Assembly: GCA_026392155.1 (NCBI GenBank)
Contig: JAPLCP010000133.1
Coordinates: forward strand, 1-64,000
Direction of reading: 5' to 3'
DNA: 64,000 bases
Source of the DNA: Armatimonadota bacterium
GTDB lineage: Bacteria; Armatimonadota; Armatimonadia; Armatimonadales; Armatimonadaceae
How positions within the stretch are numbered: the stretch's first letter is position 1; the number at the start of each line of letters is the position of its first letter. Positions 1-8,387 of this stretch are shown one piece after another. The position numbers were made by a program, and so were the translations under genes. The notes under the pieces were generated by a model. It ran no database searches. It had not been told where the DNA came from and saw only the letters and a program-made list of their open reading frames with translations.

Positions 1-420
1 CATCGCGCAGACCGCCATCGGGACATGCCAGTCCCAGGGCGTGGCGATATAGACCAAGTCAATGTCCTCGCGAGCGCAGAGCTTCTCGTAGTCTTTCTCA
101 CCTGCCCCGTAGACCTGAGGCCGCTTCTGTCCGGCTTTTTCCGCCCGGTTGGCAAAGTTCTCCGCACGCTGGGCGACCACATCACAAGTGGCCTTGATCT
201 CCACGCCTTTAATATTGAGCAGGTCGTTGAATAGCCCGCCGCCACGCCCGCCGCAGCCAATGAACCCAATCCGCACCACGTCACGCTTCTCAAACGGCAC
301 ACCTTGCATCGTCGCCGCCGCCGGGCCTGTCGGAGCCGCCGTCGCCTCCGCTACTGCTGCACCCATCGCTGTCGCCACGCCCACTGTGGCAGCACTCTTA
401 AAAAGATCTCGTCGCTTCAT
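1..420 (-). CDS. Gfo/Idh/MocA oxidoreductase, GH109-like, Tat-exported (partial, C-terminus outside window)
   Basis: The reading frame starts at 420 and is open to the window edge, so only the first 140 residues are visible. The N-terminus has a twin-arginine signal (MKRRDLFK, then an Ala/Gly-rich stretch). A Rossmann nucleotide-binding motif follows (IGFIGCGGRGGG, about residues 51-62), and then ATPWDWHVPMA near residue 126. The TPW-WH arrangement is typical of the GH109 / secreted Gfo-Idh-MocA group, which uses NAD to act on sugars or glycosides. The export signal suggests a periplasmic or cell-surface role. It is divergent from the oxidoreductase at 472. The exact substrate cannot be told from this fragment. 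Confidence 0.85.
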   Translation of the reverse strand, partial: MKRRDLFKSAATVGVATAMGAAVAEATAAPTGPAAATMQGVPFEKRDVVRIGFIGCGGRGGGLFNDLLNIKGVEIKATCDVVAQRAENFANRAEKAGQKRPQVYGAGEKDYEKLCAREDIDLVYIATPWDWHVPMAVCAM

Positions 421-471
421 ACAGTCCTAGTTCCTTTTGTGCAGAGGGATTTCCTGCTGCATAATAGCGTC

Positions 472-1509
472 ATGGAAAAGATTCGTGTCGGAGTTTTGGG
501 GCTAGGGCGCAGTGGCTATGGCATTCACTGCAAGGCATTTGAGAAGCTGGGTGAGAGCTATGAGCTGGTTGCCGTGGCGGATATGAACGGCGTGCGGGCT
601 GCAGAGACAGGCGCAGAGCGGGGCGTGACTGCCGTCAATTCGGTTGAGGAGCTGGTGGCGATCCCCGAGATCGAGCTGGTCGTGGTGTCGAGCTACAACC
701 GGGATCATGCCAAGAACGCGGTGACCGCGCTGGAGGCAGGCAAGCACGTGGTCTGCGAGAAGCCGTTTGGGCTCAGTGTGGCTGAAGTAGACGCGATGCT
801 GGCGGCGGCAAAAGCGGCGGGCAAGTTTGTGGTGCCGTTTCAGAACCGGCGCTACGAAGATAGCTACGTGAAGGTCAAAGAGATTCTCGCCAGCGGCGTG
901 CTGGGGAAAGTGGTGCACATTCGGATCGCGCAGCACGGCTTTGGGCGGCGCTGGGACTGGCAGACCCTCTCGGAGTTCGGCGGCGGGCAGCTCCATAATA
1001 ACGGGCCGCATATTCTTGACCAGGCGCTGGGCCTCTACGAAGCTATGGGCGTGGACGATGTGGAGAGCTTGGAGGTCTGGAGCGACCTGCGGGCGACGCT
1101 CTCATCGGGGGACACGGCAGACCACGCGCGAGCCACTCTGCGCCACCCCGACGCGTTCACGCTGGACATTGAGTTCGCGGCGACTTGTCCGTATCCACAA
1201 GACAAGTGGCTGGTGATGGCCACTTCCGGGGGCTTGCGCGGCACGAGCAACAAGCTGGAGTGGAAGTGGGTGGACTGGAGTGCGCACCCGGAGCGCCCCG
1301 TGCAGTGCGCCTCAACCCCAGATCGGAGCTACAACCGTGAGGATCTCACGTGGCAGAGCGCCAGCTACGACTGCAACGAGAGCTTTGAGCGGCTCCAGGG
1401 TAGTTTCTACAGCGACCTCTGGCACTCAATTCGCGAGGACGCGCCGCTGAGCGTGACTCCCGAGAGTGTCCGAAAGCGTATTCGGCTTTTAGAGCGCATT
1501 CGGGGCTAA
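472..1509 (+). CDS. Gfo/Idh/MocA family oxidoreductase (cytoplasmic)
   Basis: 345 residues. The Rossmann motif GVLGLGRSGYG begins at residue 6, and CEKPFGLSVAEVDAM carries the family's conserved EKP lysine. The C-terminal alpha/beta domain is that of inositol/sugar dehydrogenases. There is no signal peptide. I chose the ATG at 472 rather than an upstream in-frame start at 304: upstream translation is Arg-rich and overlaps the divergent gene, whereas CATAAT at 460-465 ends 6 bases before this ATG and fits a leaderless transcript. The stop overlaps the stop of the convergent FAD oxidoreductase by 4 bases. The likely role is NAD(P)-dependent oxidation of a sugar or polyol; the substrate is unknown. 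Confidence 0.88.
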   Translation: MEKIRVGVLGLGRSGYGIHCKAFEKLGESYELVAVADMNGVRAAETGAERGVTAVNSVEELVAIPEIELVVVSSYNRDHAKNAVTALEAGKHVVCEKPFGLSVAEVDAMLAAAKAAGKFVVPFQNRRYEDSYVKVKEILASGVLGKVVHIRIAQHGFGRRWDWQTLSEFGGGQLHNNGPHILDQALGLYEAMGVDDVESLEVWSDLRATLSSGDTADHARATLRHPDAFTLDIEFAATCPYPQDKWLVMATSGGLRGTSNKLEWKWVDWSAHPERPVQCASTPDRSYNREDLTWQSASYDCNESFERLQGSFYSDLWHSIREDAPLSVTPESVRKRIRLLERIRG

Positions 1510-2843
1510 CCCAGCCACGCGCCTTGTGCGCGCAAGCGGCGCTGTAGCTCCACAGTGTCCACCCTCCGCACGTCGCCGCTCTCAGAAAGGCTGAGCGCGG
1601 CGGCGAGCCCGGCGGCCTCACCGGTGGCAAAGGCGTAGGGCATGACGCGGGTCGCTCCCTGGACGGCCCGCTCCGCAGAAAGGCAGCGGCCCGCGACCAG
1701 CAAGTTCTCGATGCCTTTGGGAATCAGGCAGCGATACGGAATCCCATGGCTCTGTCCGGCAGGCAACGAGTATGAGCGCTGTGCACCATCGGTGACGGAC
1801 TTTGCGCGTGCAGCGACTTCGGTGGTGACGGCGTGCAGGTCAATAAAATAGGCGCACCGGGCGATGTCATCCGGGAAAGTGCGACAAGCAAGGTAGTCGT
1901 CCAGAGTCAGCGTGTACTCGCCCACAATCCGCCGCGACTCGCGCACCCCGATATGCGGCCCGCTGGAGACCAGCTCCAGGCTCTCTTGGCCCGGAACATA
2001 GCGCCGCAGAAACGCCATCAGCTTCTCGACCACGCGCCGTCCTTCGCGCTCGGCGGCGCTGATGGAGAGTGGATCGGTGGCATCGTGGCCGTAGACATGC
2101 CCAAGATTACACCCGGCAACCGTCTCGCTCTTAAAGCTCATCCCCACCAGCGAGCTATCGGGCAGCTCCCACGCCCCGTCGGCCTTCGCTCTCTCCACCC
2201 GCTTGGTCAAGTAGCCATCGCCCGTCGTGTAGACATAGTCTAAATATTGACTGCGCGAGCCGCCTGCCACCGTGAAGCAGAGCGTCATGCCCTGGGTCTT
2301 GCCGTTTTCATCGCCCTGCTCAAAGGCGCACCCGGCGCGTGCGGCAAGATCACCGTCGCCCGTGGCATCAATAAAGACGCTGGCTTTTGCAAGCGAGAGC
2401 CCCGCTTTGTTGGCCAAAACAATACTTTCCAGCAGGCCATTGGCCTGCTGGATGGCAGGCACAAACGTATGGAAAAGCACCGTCACGCCTGCCGCTTCGC
2501 ACAGCTCGTCGTAGAGGCGCTTGAGCAGCTCGACATCCAGCGGTACCCAGTCCATGCGGCCCTTGTCTTGCGGGACATTGTAGGAGTCGGGATCGGGTAG
2601 CGGGCGATTGAGACGGCGCTGGTGCTCCGTGAGAACCTCCCAGCCGATGCCGCGCACAATGGCTTTGGTGCGATCCGAGAACGGTGCAAACGCGGGCACC
2701 TGCATCGCCGTTGCGGAGCCGCCTAGAAAGCCCATGCGCTCGATCAGCAAGACCTTTGCGCCATTTCGCGCCGCCGAGAGCGCCGCCGCGACTCCTGCCG
2801 GGCCGCCGCCAACCACACAGACATCCGTAGAAAAATCAGGCAT
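1506..2843 (-). CDS. FAD-dependent oxidoreductase (FAD_oxidored type)
   Basis: 445 residues. An N-terminal dinucleotide-binding motif GGGPAG is at residues 12-17 with the acidic end of beta-2 at LLIER. IDATGDGDLAARAG occurs mid-protein, and a C-terminal segment (GIENLLVAGRCLSAERAVQG) is typical of PF12831 proteins. This family is common beside sugar-degradation genes in Planctomycetota, Verrucomicrobiota and Armatimonadota, and its substrate is generally undefined. The start at 2843 places the GG-rich fold 11 residues in; a TATTAT box lies 7 bases upstream on this strand. It diverges from the SWIM gene by only 19 bases and converges with the oxidoreductase at 472 with interlocked stops. Confidence 0.88.
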   Translation of the reverse strand: MPDFSTDVCVVGGGPAGVAAALSAARNGAKVLLIERMGFLGGSATAMQVPAFAPFSDRTKAIVRGIGWEVLTEHQRRLNRPLPDPDSYNVPQDKGRMDWVPLDVELLKRLYDELCEAAGVTVLFHTFVPAIQQANGLLESIVLANKAGLSLAKASVFIDATGDGDLAARAGCAFEQGDENGKTQGMTLCFTVAGGSRSQYLDYVYTTGDGYLTKRVERAKADGAWELPDSSLVGMSFKSETVAGCNLGHVYGHDATDPLSISAAEREGRRVVEKLMAFLRRYVPGQESLELVSSGPHIGVRESRRIVGEYTLTLDDYLACRTFPDDIARCAYFIDLHAVTTEVAARAKSVTDGAQRSYSLPAGQSHGIPYRCLIPKGIENLLVAGRCLSAERAVQGATRVMPYAFATGEAAGLAAALSLSESGDVRRVDTVELQRRLRAQGAWLG

Positions 2844-2849
2844 CTGGCC

Positions 2850-2856
2850 TATAATA
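2850..2856. promoter_or_regulatory. Shared bidirectional -10 box between divergent genes
   Basis: In the 19-base gap between starts 2843 (minus) and 2863 (plus), TATAAT (2850-2855, plus) and TATTAT (2856-2851, minus) are read from the same DNA. Each lies 7 bases from its start codon, predicting that transcription begins at or next to each ATG. No convincing -35 element is seen for either direction, and any -35 would lie inside the opposite gene. Confidence 0.6.
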
Positions 2857-2862
2857 TAGCCT

Positions 2863-4524
2863 ATGCTAACGGAAAGCTGGCTACTGAGCAAAGTCGGGAC
2901 GACGATCTTCACACGTGGGAAAGACTATCTCTCCGAGGGACTGATTGAGGATACGACGCGCAAGGGGCAGATGCTTATTGCGCATGTACAAGGCTCGCGC
3001 TACAAGCCCTATCGTGTGACGATAAACTTCGACGATCAAAATGGCGTTGAGGAAGCCGACTGCACCTGTCCCTATGGCGAAGAGTGGAGTGGCTGGTGCA
3101 AACACATCGTGGCCGTGCTGTTGCATGAGATCCAAGAAGCAAGGCATAACATCACGCCCCCGCAAAAAAACTCCCCCGTCAATGTAAAGGTGATCTTGCG
3201 TGATGTCGAGGCTGCGTTCGACGAGCTTGAGGCAGACCCCTACAACGAAGATACGAGTATTCTTGACGAGGCACTGGCGGACTATACACAACAAGCCCAG
3301 AGCTACTTTGCCAAACAAGACCCCGATGCGGCTCTAACACTTCTCAGCACTTTTTTACTCGCTTTTCTTGCTGCACTGGAAGACTATGACTACGACTATG
3401 ATGACGCATGCGACTTCCAGCCACTGGACATCGCTCTAGGAGGAGCACTTCTCCGTGGGAAACTAACGCCGGAACAACATCGAGCCTGGCTTGAAAGTGT
3501 CCAAGGCTGGCATAAACAAACTGCCGCGTTCTCAATCTCGCACGATATTTTGCAGAATGAACCCGATCAGCTTGACAAGCTCAAACGCGAGGAGCGTGAG
3601 ACGACGCAAGTTCGGGTCGCATGGTTCGTAGAGCAGAAAAAGTGGGATGAGGCTCTGATTCTGGCGACCCTCACCGCCTGGCATGCTCAAATGGCCCTCT
3701 GTTTGATTGCTCTAAAGCGGTACAGCGAAGCGGAACCGATTATCCAAGCCAATGCGTCCACGATCCAAGCTGAGGAAGCGCTTCGGCTTGTAGAAGCTCT
3801 CCAAGCGGCTGATTCCCGCCAGGCACTCCGTGTCGGACGGCTCTTACTTCCCTACCGTCTGATCCCTGACGACGAGGGGCTGTGCGACTTTGAGTACGAG
3901 GTGAGCGATGTGCAGGTGAAGCAGCTCGCCCTCCTCGTGCGCTCCCTCTCGGAGGCGCAAGGCATTCCTGATGGCATTATCGAGGCACTCCAGGCCCTTA
4001 TCCTGACGGAGCCTGATCTTACGCTTTGGAAAGAGTATGCCGCGTGGGTGCCCGCGGAGGCTCAGGATCGTTTGCTCAAGCGACTGGCAGGGGCGCGTGA
4101 AGTGACACAGGCTCTCTTGGATATCTTGACGGCGAATCAGCGCTGGAGCGAGGCATGGAATGCGGTTCAGCGCTGCTACGAACCTGGAGTCCGAGAGAGT
4201 GTGGCGCGAAGCGTGGTCGCCCATCTTCCTGAACCTGTGCGCAGCTATGCCCGCACGACTGCCAATCCGATTATCGAGGGGAACAAATCCAGCCAGTACG
4301 ACACGGCGGCTTTTTGGCTGGCACGGGAGCGCGATGCGGATATTGCACTCGGGGAAGGGAAGCGCTGGAACATGCGCTTGGCGCTACTAAAAGAGCAAAA
4401 TATCAGAAAGTACAAGCTGATGCCGCTACTTAAGGCACTGGAGCTGGCTCCCGAGGATGAAACGCCGCCGGTGGCCCCCACACCGCCCACAGAGCGCAAG
4501 CGGCTGGTTTTTAAAGTGAACTAG
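2863..4524 (+). CDS. SWIM zinc-finger domain protein
   Basis: 553 residues. The SWIM motif is explicit: C67-x-C69, a nine-residue gap, C79-x-H81 (CTCP...WCKH). The region after residue 90 is helical and Leu/Ala/Glu-rich, resembling TPR/HEAT-like solenoids (about 200-500). It ends with a basic tail (ERKRLVFKVN). SWIM domains bind DNA, RNA or protein. In bacteria they often sit beside SNF2 helicases or VWA/MoxR genes, but no such partner is present here. The start is fixed by the TATAAT box 7 bases upstream. The function is unknown beyond the domain. Confidence 0.82.
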   Translation: MLTESWLLSKVGTTIFTRGKDYLSEGLIEDTTRKGQMLIAHVQGSRYKPYRVTINFDDQNGVEEADCTCPYGEEWSGWCKHIVAVLLHEIQEARHNITPPQKNSPVNVKVILRDVEAAFDELEADPYNEDTSILDEALADYTQQAQSYFAKQDPDAALTLLSTFLLAFLAALEDYDYDYDDACDFQPLDIALGGALLRGKLTPEQHRAWLESVQGWHKQTAAFSISHDILQNEPDQLDKLKREERETTQVRVAWFVEQKKWDEALILATLTAWHAQMALCLIALKRYSEAEPIIQANASTIQAEEALRLVEALQAADSRQALRVGRLLLPYRLIPDDEGLCDFEYEVSDVQVKQLALLVRSLSEAQGIPDGIIEALQALILTEPDLTLWKEYAAWVPAEAQDRLLKRLAGAREVTQALLDILTANQRWSEAWNAVQRCYEPGVRESVARSVVAHLPEPVRSYARTTANPIIEGNKSSQYDTAAFWLARERDADIALGEGKRWNMRLALLKEQNIRKYKLMPLLKALELAPEDETPPVAPTPPTERKRLVFKVN

Positions 4525-4545
4525 TCGGAGTGCTTCGTGGGAACA

Positions 4546-5304
4546 TTATGTGGGGCGCAGCAGCGAGGAGTTCTCCGCCTTGCCTGCCTGGAGCGCGTAC
4601 TCCCAGGCTTGCAGACCCGCATGGCTTTTGAGAGTGGCATCGGCTCCTGCGAGGCAGAGAAGCTGAACCTGCTCGGGCTCTGCGGCACTCGCTGCGAGCA
4701 TCAGGGCGGTCATGCCGCGCTTGTCTTGGGTATTAGGACGGGCTCGGTTCTCTAGGAGCTGTAGCATGAGCTCCTGGCCACGGGCCGCCGTCTCTGGGCT
4801 CCCGTGCTCACAGACTTTCATCAGCGGGGTGCGTCCGCCTGCATCCAGAGTGTCCACGAAGAGGCCCCGCTGAATCAGCCCGAGCGTGGCTTCGATATTT
4901 TTATGTGTTGCCGCCAGATGCAGCAAGCTTGCCTCGCCCTGAAAGCGCGCTTGTAGGTTGCCTCCGTGGTCTAGTAGCCGAAAGAGGAGCTCGTAGCGAC
5001 CGTCTTTGAGGACGGTTCCTAAGGCGCTGTCTGTGGGGGTAACGCCTGCCTTGAGGAGCAGCTCGACGCAGGCATCTGAGTACCACCAGATCGCCTGGTC
5101 CAGTGCTTCCGTGAGTCCCTGGGAGGGGCAGGCTCTCAGGAGCTCTTGGAGTAGATCGGGGCGCTGACACGCACAGGCCATGGTCACGAGGCTATGTTGG
5201 TGGAGATAGTCACGGGTCTTATAGGTACGGTCAGGGACGCGCCAGCGGATGGCTTGCAGTACGAGCGTGTCAAGGTCGAGGTCGTCGCCAGGGGGTGGAA
5301 TCAT
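4546..5304 (-). CDS. Ankyrin-repeat protein
   Basis: 252 residues with no signal peptide. Ankyrin repeats are visible from about residue 100 to the end: LLHLAATHKNIEATLGLIQRG, GRTPLMKVCEHG, GMTALMLAASAAEPEQVQLL. The N-terminal 90 residues contain weaker helical pairs of the same type. Such proteins are protein-protein interaction scaffolds. The partner cannot be predicted. It converges on the SWIM gene with a 21-base gap holding no clear terminator. The sequence TAAATA abuts the start codon, so this gene does not fit the 5-8-base spacing seen at other starts. Confidence 0.8.
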   Translation of the reverse strand: MIPPPGDDLDLDTLVLQAIRWRVPDRTYKTRDYLHQHSLVTMACACQRPDLLQELLRACPSQGLTEALDQAIWWYSDACVELLLKAGVTPTDSALGTVLKDGRYELLFRLLDHGGNLQARFQGEASLLHLAATHKNIEATLGLIQRGLFVDTLDAGGRTPLMKVCEHGSPETAARGQELMLQLLENRARPNTQDKRGMTALMLAASAAEPEQVQLLCLAGADATLKSHAGLQAWEYALQAGKAENSSLLRPT

Positions 5305-5362
5305 TATTTACTTGCTCGCCATTCTGAGTGGCGGTATATAGTTTTACCAGAAAGTAGGAAAA

Positions 5363-5764
5363 ATGAGCCCGGTAATTTTAGTAGATTGGATCCGTAGTTT
5401 TAGCAGAGCCTCTCAGTGGGATCAGGTGGTTCGTAAGATCAACGATGACGAAACGAAGCTCTCACCGCTGACTGCCAACATCGGGGCAGGTCTGAGCGAG
5501 GGCAAGATCTGGATCGACCTGAAGTTCAAGGATGAAAACGATATCCCGATGCACCTGCGTGCGATGGTGGCGATTCCCAGTGGCAACGATGAGGTCTTTC
5601 TCAATGACATGGACACTCCCAAGACCAACGGTGGTATTGCGATTCAGTTTCCCGTGCAGGTGAGGAACTTCAAGGCCAAGGCTCGTCTTTCCCTGCGCTT
5701 TGTCTACCACGAAGGCAACGACCGTGTCGAGTACCGCACCGACACCACCATTGCCTCATCGTAG
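5363..5764 (+). CDS. Conserved-looking small protein, function unknown
   Basis: 133 residues, not recognised. The composition alternates hydrophobic and charged residues with regular beta-strand character (IWIDLKFKDENDIPMHLRAMVAIP, then VQVRNFKAKARLSLRFVYH), suggesting a small all-beta domain. There is no signal peptide or membrane segment. The ATG is preceded by AGTAGGAAAA, a usable Shine-Dalgarno, with TATATA about 22 bases further upstream. It converges with the gene at 5783 across 18 bases. Confidence 0.7.
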   Translation: MSPVILVDWIRSFSRASQWDQVVRKINDDETKLSPLTANIGAGLSEGKIWIDLKFKDENDIPMHLRAMVAIPSGNDEVFLNDMDTPKTNGGIAIQFPVQVRNFKAKARLSLRFVYHEGNDRVEYRTDTTIASS

Positions 5765-5782
5765 AGCTCCCTGTTGAGCGCT

Positions 5783-6148
5783 CTAGCGCCGCGCCTCGTT
5801 TTTCTTGCGCAGCCCCAGCGACTGGTACTCGTTGGAGCTGCGCCCGTACTGTGCCGCGACCTGATCCGTGGCCCCGAGGCTTGCGTCGTGGCGCTCGCGC
5901 TCTTTCATTACCATAATATCCCGCGCTGATTCCCAGGCTGCCTTTGCCGCTTGCTCGGCTTTCTGCGCCGCAACCGTCTCGGCATCAATAGCATCTAAGC
6001 TAGCACGGCTGTACTGTGCATTGGCAGGCTTGTAGTTTTTCAGGTTCCGAATTGCTTCAATCCTAGTCTCATCTGCACTGAGAATATTCGGTGCCAACCG
6101 ACGCTTGGTATTGCTTGCACTCTTGTTGGTATCAGCGGCGCAGGTCAT
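5783..6148 (-). CDS. Small helical protein, function unknown
   Basis: 121 residues, mostly predicted helix with heptad-like Ala/Glu/Lys spacing between residues 50 and 90 (AAQKAEQAAKAAWESARD), so a coiled coil is likely. The C-terminal segment YGRSSNEYQSLGLRKKNE resembles a short conserved tail seen in unrelated small bacterial proteins. I give no function. Its start overlaps the end of the upstream zinc-ribbon gene by 17 bases, so the two are probably translated from one message. Confidence 0.65.
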   Translation of the reverse strand: MTCAADTNKSASNTKRRLAPNILSADETRIEAIRNLKNYKPANAQYSRASLDAIDAETVAAQKAEQAAKAAWESARDIMVMKERERHDASLGATDQVAAQYGRSSNEYQSLGLRKKNEARR

Positions 6149-6692
6149 TTACATCGTAGCGCTGAAGCTGGCATGCCTCACAAAACGCTTCCGAGGTCAG
6201 CTTCTGGCTGCAGTATGGGCAGACATCCAGTCGCGCAGGTTTCACTTGCCGCAGGAGTCCTTCCAAATCCTCTGGCTCTTGGCGTATCGTCGTCCACCAA
6301 ATCAGAGCGGCTGAGATAAGGCCACAGATAACGGTCGCGCCCCAGAAAAATCCGACTCCTGTGTCCGGGTGCTCCAGTGTTGGTTTTTCCTTCATGGATG
6401 CAATGGCACCAATCAGGGCGAGGATGGTAAAGAGAACAAACATCACCGCAGCAAAGATCTTAAAGCCCTGGCTACTCTGAGTACGTGCATGAGGATCTAT
6501 CTGGCAGAAGGGGCATTGCCACCATTTGAAAAAACCAAAAGGAATTATAGGTATCCAGAAGAAATGACCACAGTTAAAGGAACGCCAGCGCTGAGCGATG
6601 ACTTCTTTCTTACAACCCAAGCAATAGTCGTTTCGGTAACCAATCTGCTTTCTGGCAAACCGATATACTCCGTAGACATAAGCAACAATCAT
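6132..6692 (-). CDS. Zinc-ribbon membrane protein
   Basis: 186 residues. Metal-binding pairs are at C24/C27, C41-x-H43 and C60/C63, with a second zinc-ribbon pair near the C-terminus (CPYC...CEAC). Two hydrophobic membrane helices lie around residues 77-97 and 113-135. Both Cys clusters are outside the membrane spans, so a cytoplasmic zinc-ribbon anchored to the membrane is the simplest topology. TAGAGT at 6699-6704 (minus strand) sits 6 bases before the start. It probably forms an operon with the overlapping helical gene downstream. Confidence 0.75.
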   Translation of the reverse strand: MIVAYVYGVYRFARKQIGYRNDYCLGCKKEVIAQRWRSFNCGHFFWIPIIPFGFFKWWQCPFCQIDPHARTQSSQGFKIFAAVMFVLFTILALIGAIASMKEKPTLEHPDTGVGFFWGATVICGLISAALIWWTTIRQEPEDLEGLLRQVKPARLDVCPYCSQKLTSEAFCEACQLQRYDVNDLRR

Positions 6693-6723
6693 GGCTGTAC
6701 TCTAACAAAAAGCCCACTGTCAC

Positions 6724-6753
6724 GCAAGACCCAGGCCCATTTATGGGTCTTGC
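6724..6753. terminator. Hairpin downstream of glyQS, possible terminator
   Basis: A perfect 10-base inverted repeat (GCAAGACCCA / TGGGTCTTGC) has a 10-base loop, 80 bases past the glycyl-tRNA synthetase stop. On the minus strand a short T run (CTTTTTG) follows only about 12 bases after the stem, so it is not a textbook intrinsic terminator. Confidence 0.45.
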
Positions 6754-6756
6754 CGA

Positions 6757-6822
6757 CCACCCAGAGGGTACCCGGCGGGCCGATTTATCCGCCCGGATTC
6801 GTAATCCCACCCGGATTCGTGA
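6757..6822. repeat. Intergenic repeat sharing a 23-base block with the DUF1501 gene, plus a 17-18-base direct repeat
   Basis: Bases 6757-6779 are the exact reverse complement of 47886-47908, inside a coding sequence 41 kb away. Next to it, two near-tandem copies of ATCC-CCCGGATTCGT (about 6788-6804 and 6805-6822) form a short direct repeat. The block lies between the glycyl-tRNA synthetase stop and the hairpin at 6724. It looks like part of a dispersed repeat family. Confidence 0.6.
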
Positions 6823-6833
6823 AACGCCGCCCG

Positions 6834-8372
6834 TTAAACCAAACGTGCCCGCAGGTAGCCCAGTAAGTCGGCGATGGCGATGCGCTCTTGGGCCATCGAG
6901 TCTCTATCGCGCACGGTGACGGTGTCGAGAAGCTCCGTGCCACCGTCTTTGGACTGCCCGAGGGTGTCGTAGTCCACGGTGACACAGAACGGGGTTCCGG
7001 CCTCGTCTTGCCTGCGGTAGAGCTTGCCAATCGCTGCCGTATCGTCGTAGACCACGCGCATCCCGAGCTGGTTTTGCAGGTCTTTCTTGATCGCTTTGGC
7101 TTTATTGACGATATCGGGCTTGTTCTTGGCCAGTGGTAGAACCGCCACTTTGATCGGGGCCAGCGCGGGCTTGAGGCGCAGCACGACGCGGATATCGTTC
7201 TTTTCCGCATTGACCACTTCTTCGTCGTAGGCCTCGCAGAGCGCGGCCAGCACGCCACGGTCTACCCCAGCGGCGGGTTCGATCACGAAGGGGACAATGT
7301 GCTTGTTGGTCTCATGGTCGAAGTAGGTCAGCTTCTCGACGGAGTGCTCGTTGGGCATCACTTTCTCGCGGGTGTTATCTGAGAGAGTCAGCGTGTCTTG
7401 CTGGCGCGAGTGCGAGCCCAGGTCCCAGTCGGTGCGGTTGGCGATTCCCTCTAGCTCATCAAAGCCGAGCGTGGGGTAGTTGTAGAGAATGTCCACGGTG
7501 CGCTTGGAGTAGTGCGCTAGCTTGACGTGCTCAAACAAGTCGATCTTGGCGCGATCCAGCCCGACCACGTTTACCCACCAGTCAATATGATCCTGAATCC
7601 ACTCATCGTGCACTTTCTCGTCCTCGCCGGGCTTGACGAAGTACTCGATCTCCATCTGCTCCAGCTCACGGACACGGAAGATGAAGTTCTTGGGCGTGAT
7701 CTCATTTCGGAAAGACTTGCCCTGCTGCGCGATTCCAAACGGCAGCTTGCGGTTGGTGGAGTCCAAGACGTTCTTAAAATTAACGAACATTCCCTGCGCG
7801 GTCTCCGGGCGCAGATACGCAAAGTTCTCATCGTCGTTTACGGGCCCGACTTGGGTCTTGAACATTAAATTGAACGTACGCGGCTCGGTCCAGTCGCCCG
7901 GCTTGCCGTCCAGCGCGTCCACCACTTTCGCCGCCTTGAGCGCCGTCTGGGCTTTGCTTGGATCAGAGAGGAGCGCCTCGACAAAGATATCCATGTCCGG
8001 GTCACGCGTGATTCCAAAGCTCGCCGCAATCGCGTCCAGCGTCTCGGGCGTCTGCTCCTTGAGCAAGTGGTCGAACCGGTAGCGCTTCTTGGTGGTCTTG
8101 TTGTCCACCAGCGGGTCAGTGAAGCCTTTCTCGTGGCCGGAGTAGCGCAGCACATAGCGGTTGGTTAGTAGCGCCGTCTCGATGCCCTCCATATCGTCGC
8201 GCTCGTAGACATTGTGCTTCCACCAGAGCCGCTTAAGATTATTCTTCAGCTCGACACCCAGCGGGCCGTAGTCGTAGGTTCCCTGGAGGCCGCCGTAGAT
8301 CTCGGAGCCGGGGAAGATAAAACCGCGTCGTTTACAAAGAGAGATGATCTGATCAAGAGAAGTAGCAGGCAT
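6834..8372 (-). CDS. glyQS: Glycyl-tRNA synthetase, single-chain alpha2 type
   Basis: 512 residues, the length of the single-polypeptide class II GlyRS found in Thermus, Actinobacteria and archaea/eukaryotes, not the alpha2beta2 GlyQ/GlyS pair. The class II core is visible: [21 protein letters not shown] at the N-terminus, [17 protein letters not shown] with the motif 2 arginines, and a C-terminal anticodon-binding domain ending [10 protein letters not shown]. It charges tRNA-Gly in the cytoplasm. The start at 8372 is preceded by TAAAAT about 9 bases upstream on the minus strand, predicting a leader of only one or two bases. It follows the cytochrome gene by 15 bases. Confidence 0.97.
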   Translation of the reverse strand: MPATSLDQIISLCKRRGFIFPGSEIYGGLQGTYDYGPLGVELKNNLKRLWWKHNVYERDDMEGIETALLTNRYVLRYSGHEKGFTDPLVDNKTTKKRYRFDHLLKEQTPETLDAIAASFGITRDPDMDIFVEALLSDPSKAQTALKAAKVVDALDGKPGDWTEPRTFNLMFKTQVGPVNDDENFAYLRPETAQGMFVNFKNVLDSTNRKLPFGIAQQGKSFRNEITPKNFIFRVRELEQMEIEYFVKPGEDEKVHDEWIQDHIDWWVNVVGLDRAKIDLFEHVKLAHYSKRTVDILYNYPTLGFDELEGIANRTDWDLGSHSRQQDTLTLSDNTREKVMPNEHSVEKLTYFDHETNKHIVPFVIEPAAGVDRGVLAALCEAYDEEVVNAEKNDIRVVLRLKPALAPIKVAVLPLAKNKPDIVNKAKAIKKDLQNQLGMRVVYDDTAAIGKLYRRQDEAGTPFCVTVDYDTLGQSKDGGTELLDTVTVRDRDSMAQERIAIADLLGYLRARLV

Positions 8373-8387
8373 AGTGCCGCTATTTTA

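Noticed and set aside
304-471. Upstream extension of the oxidoreductase at 472
   Set aside because: The residues are Arg/His-rich and lie across the start of the divergent Tat-exported gene; the -10 box and the family N-terminus point to 472.
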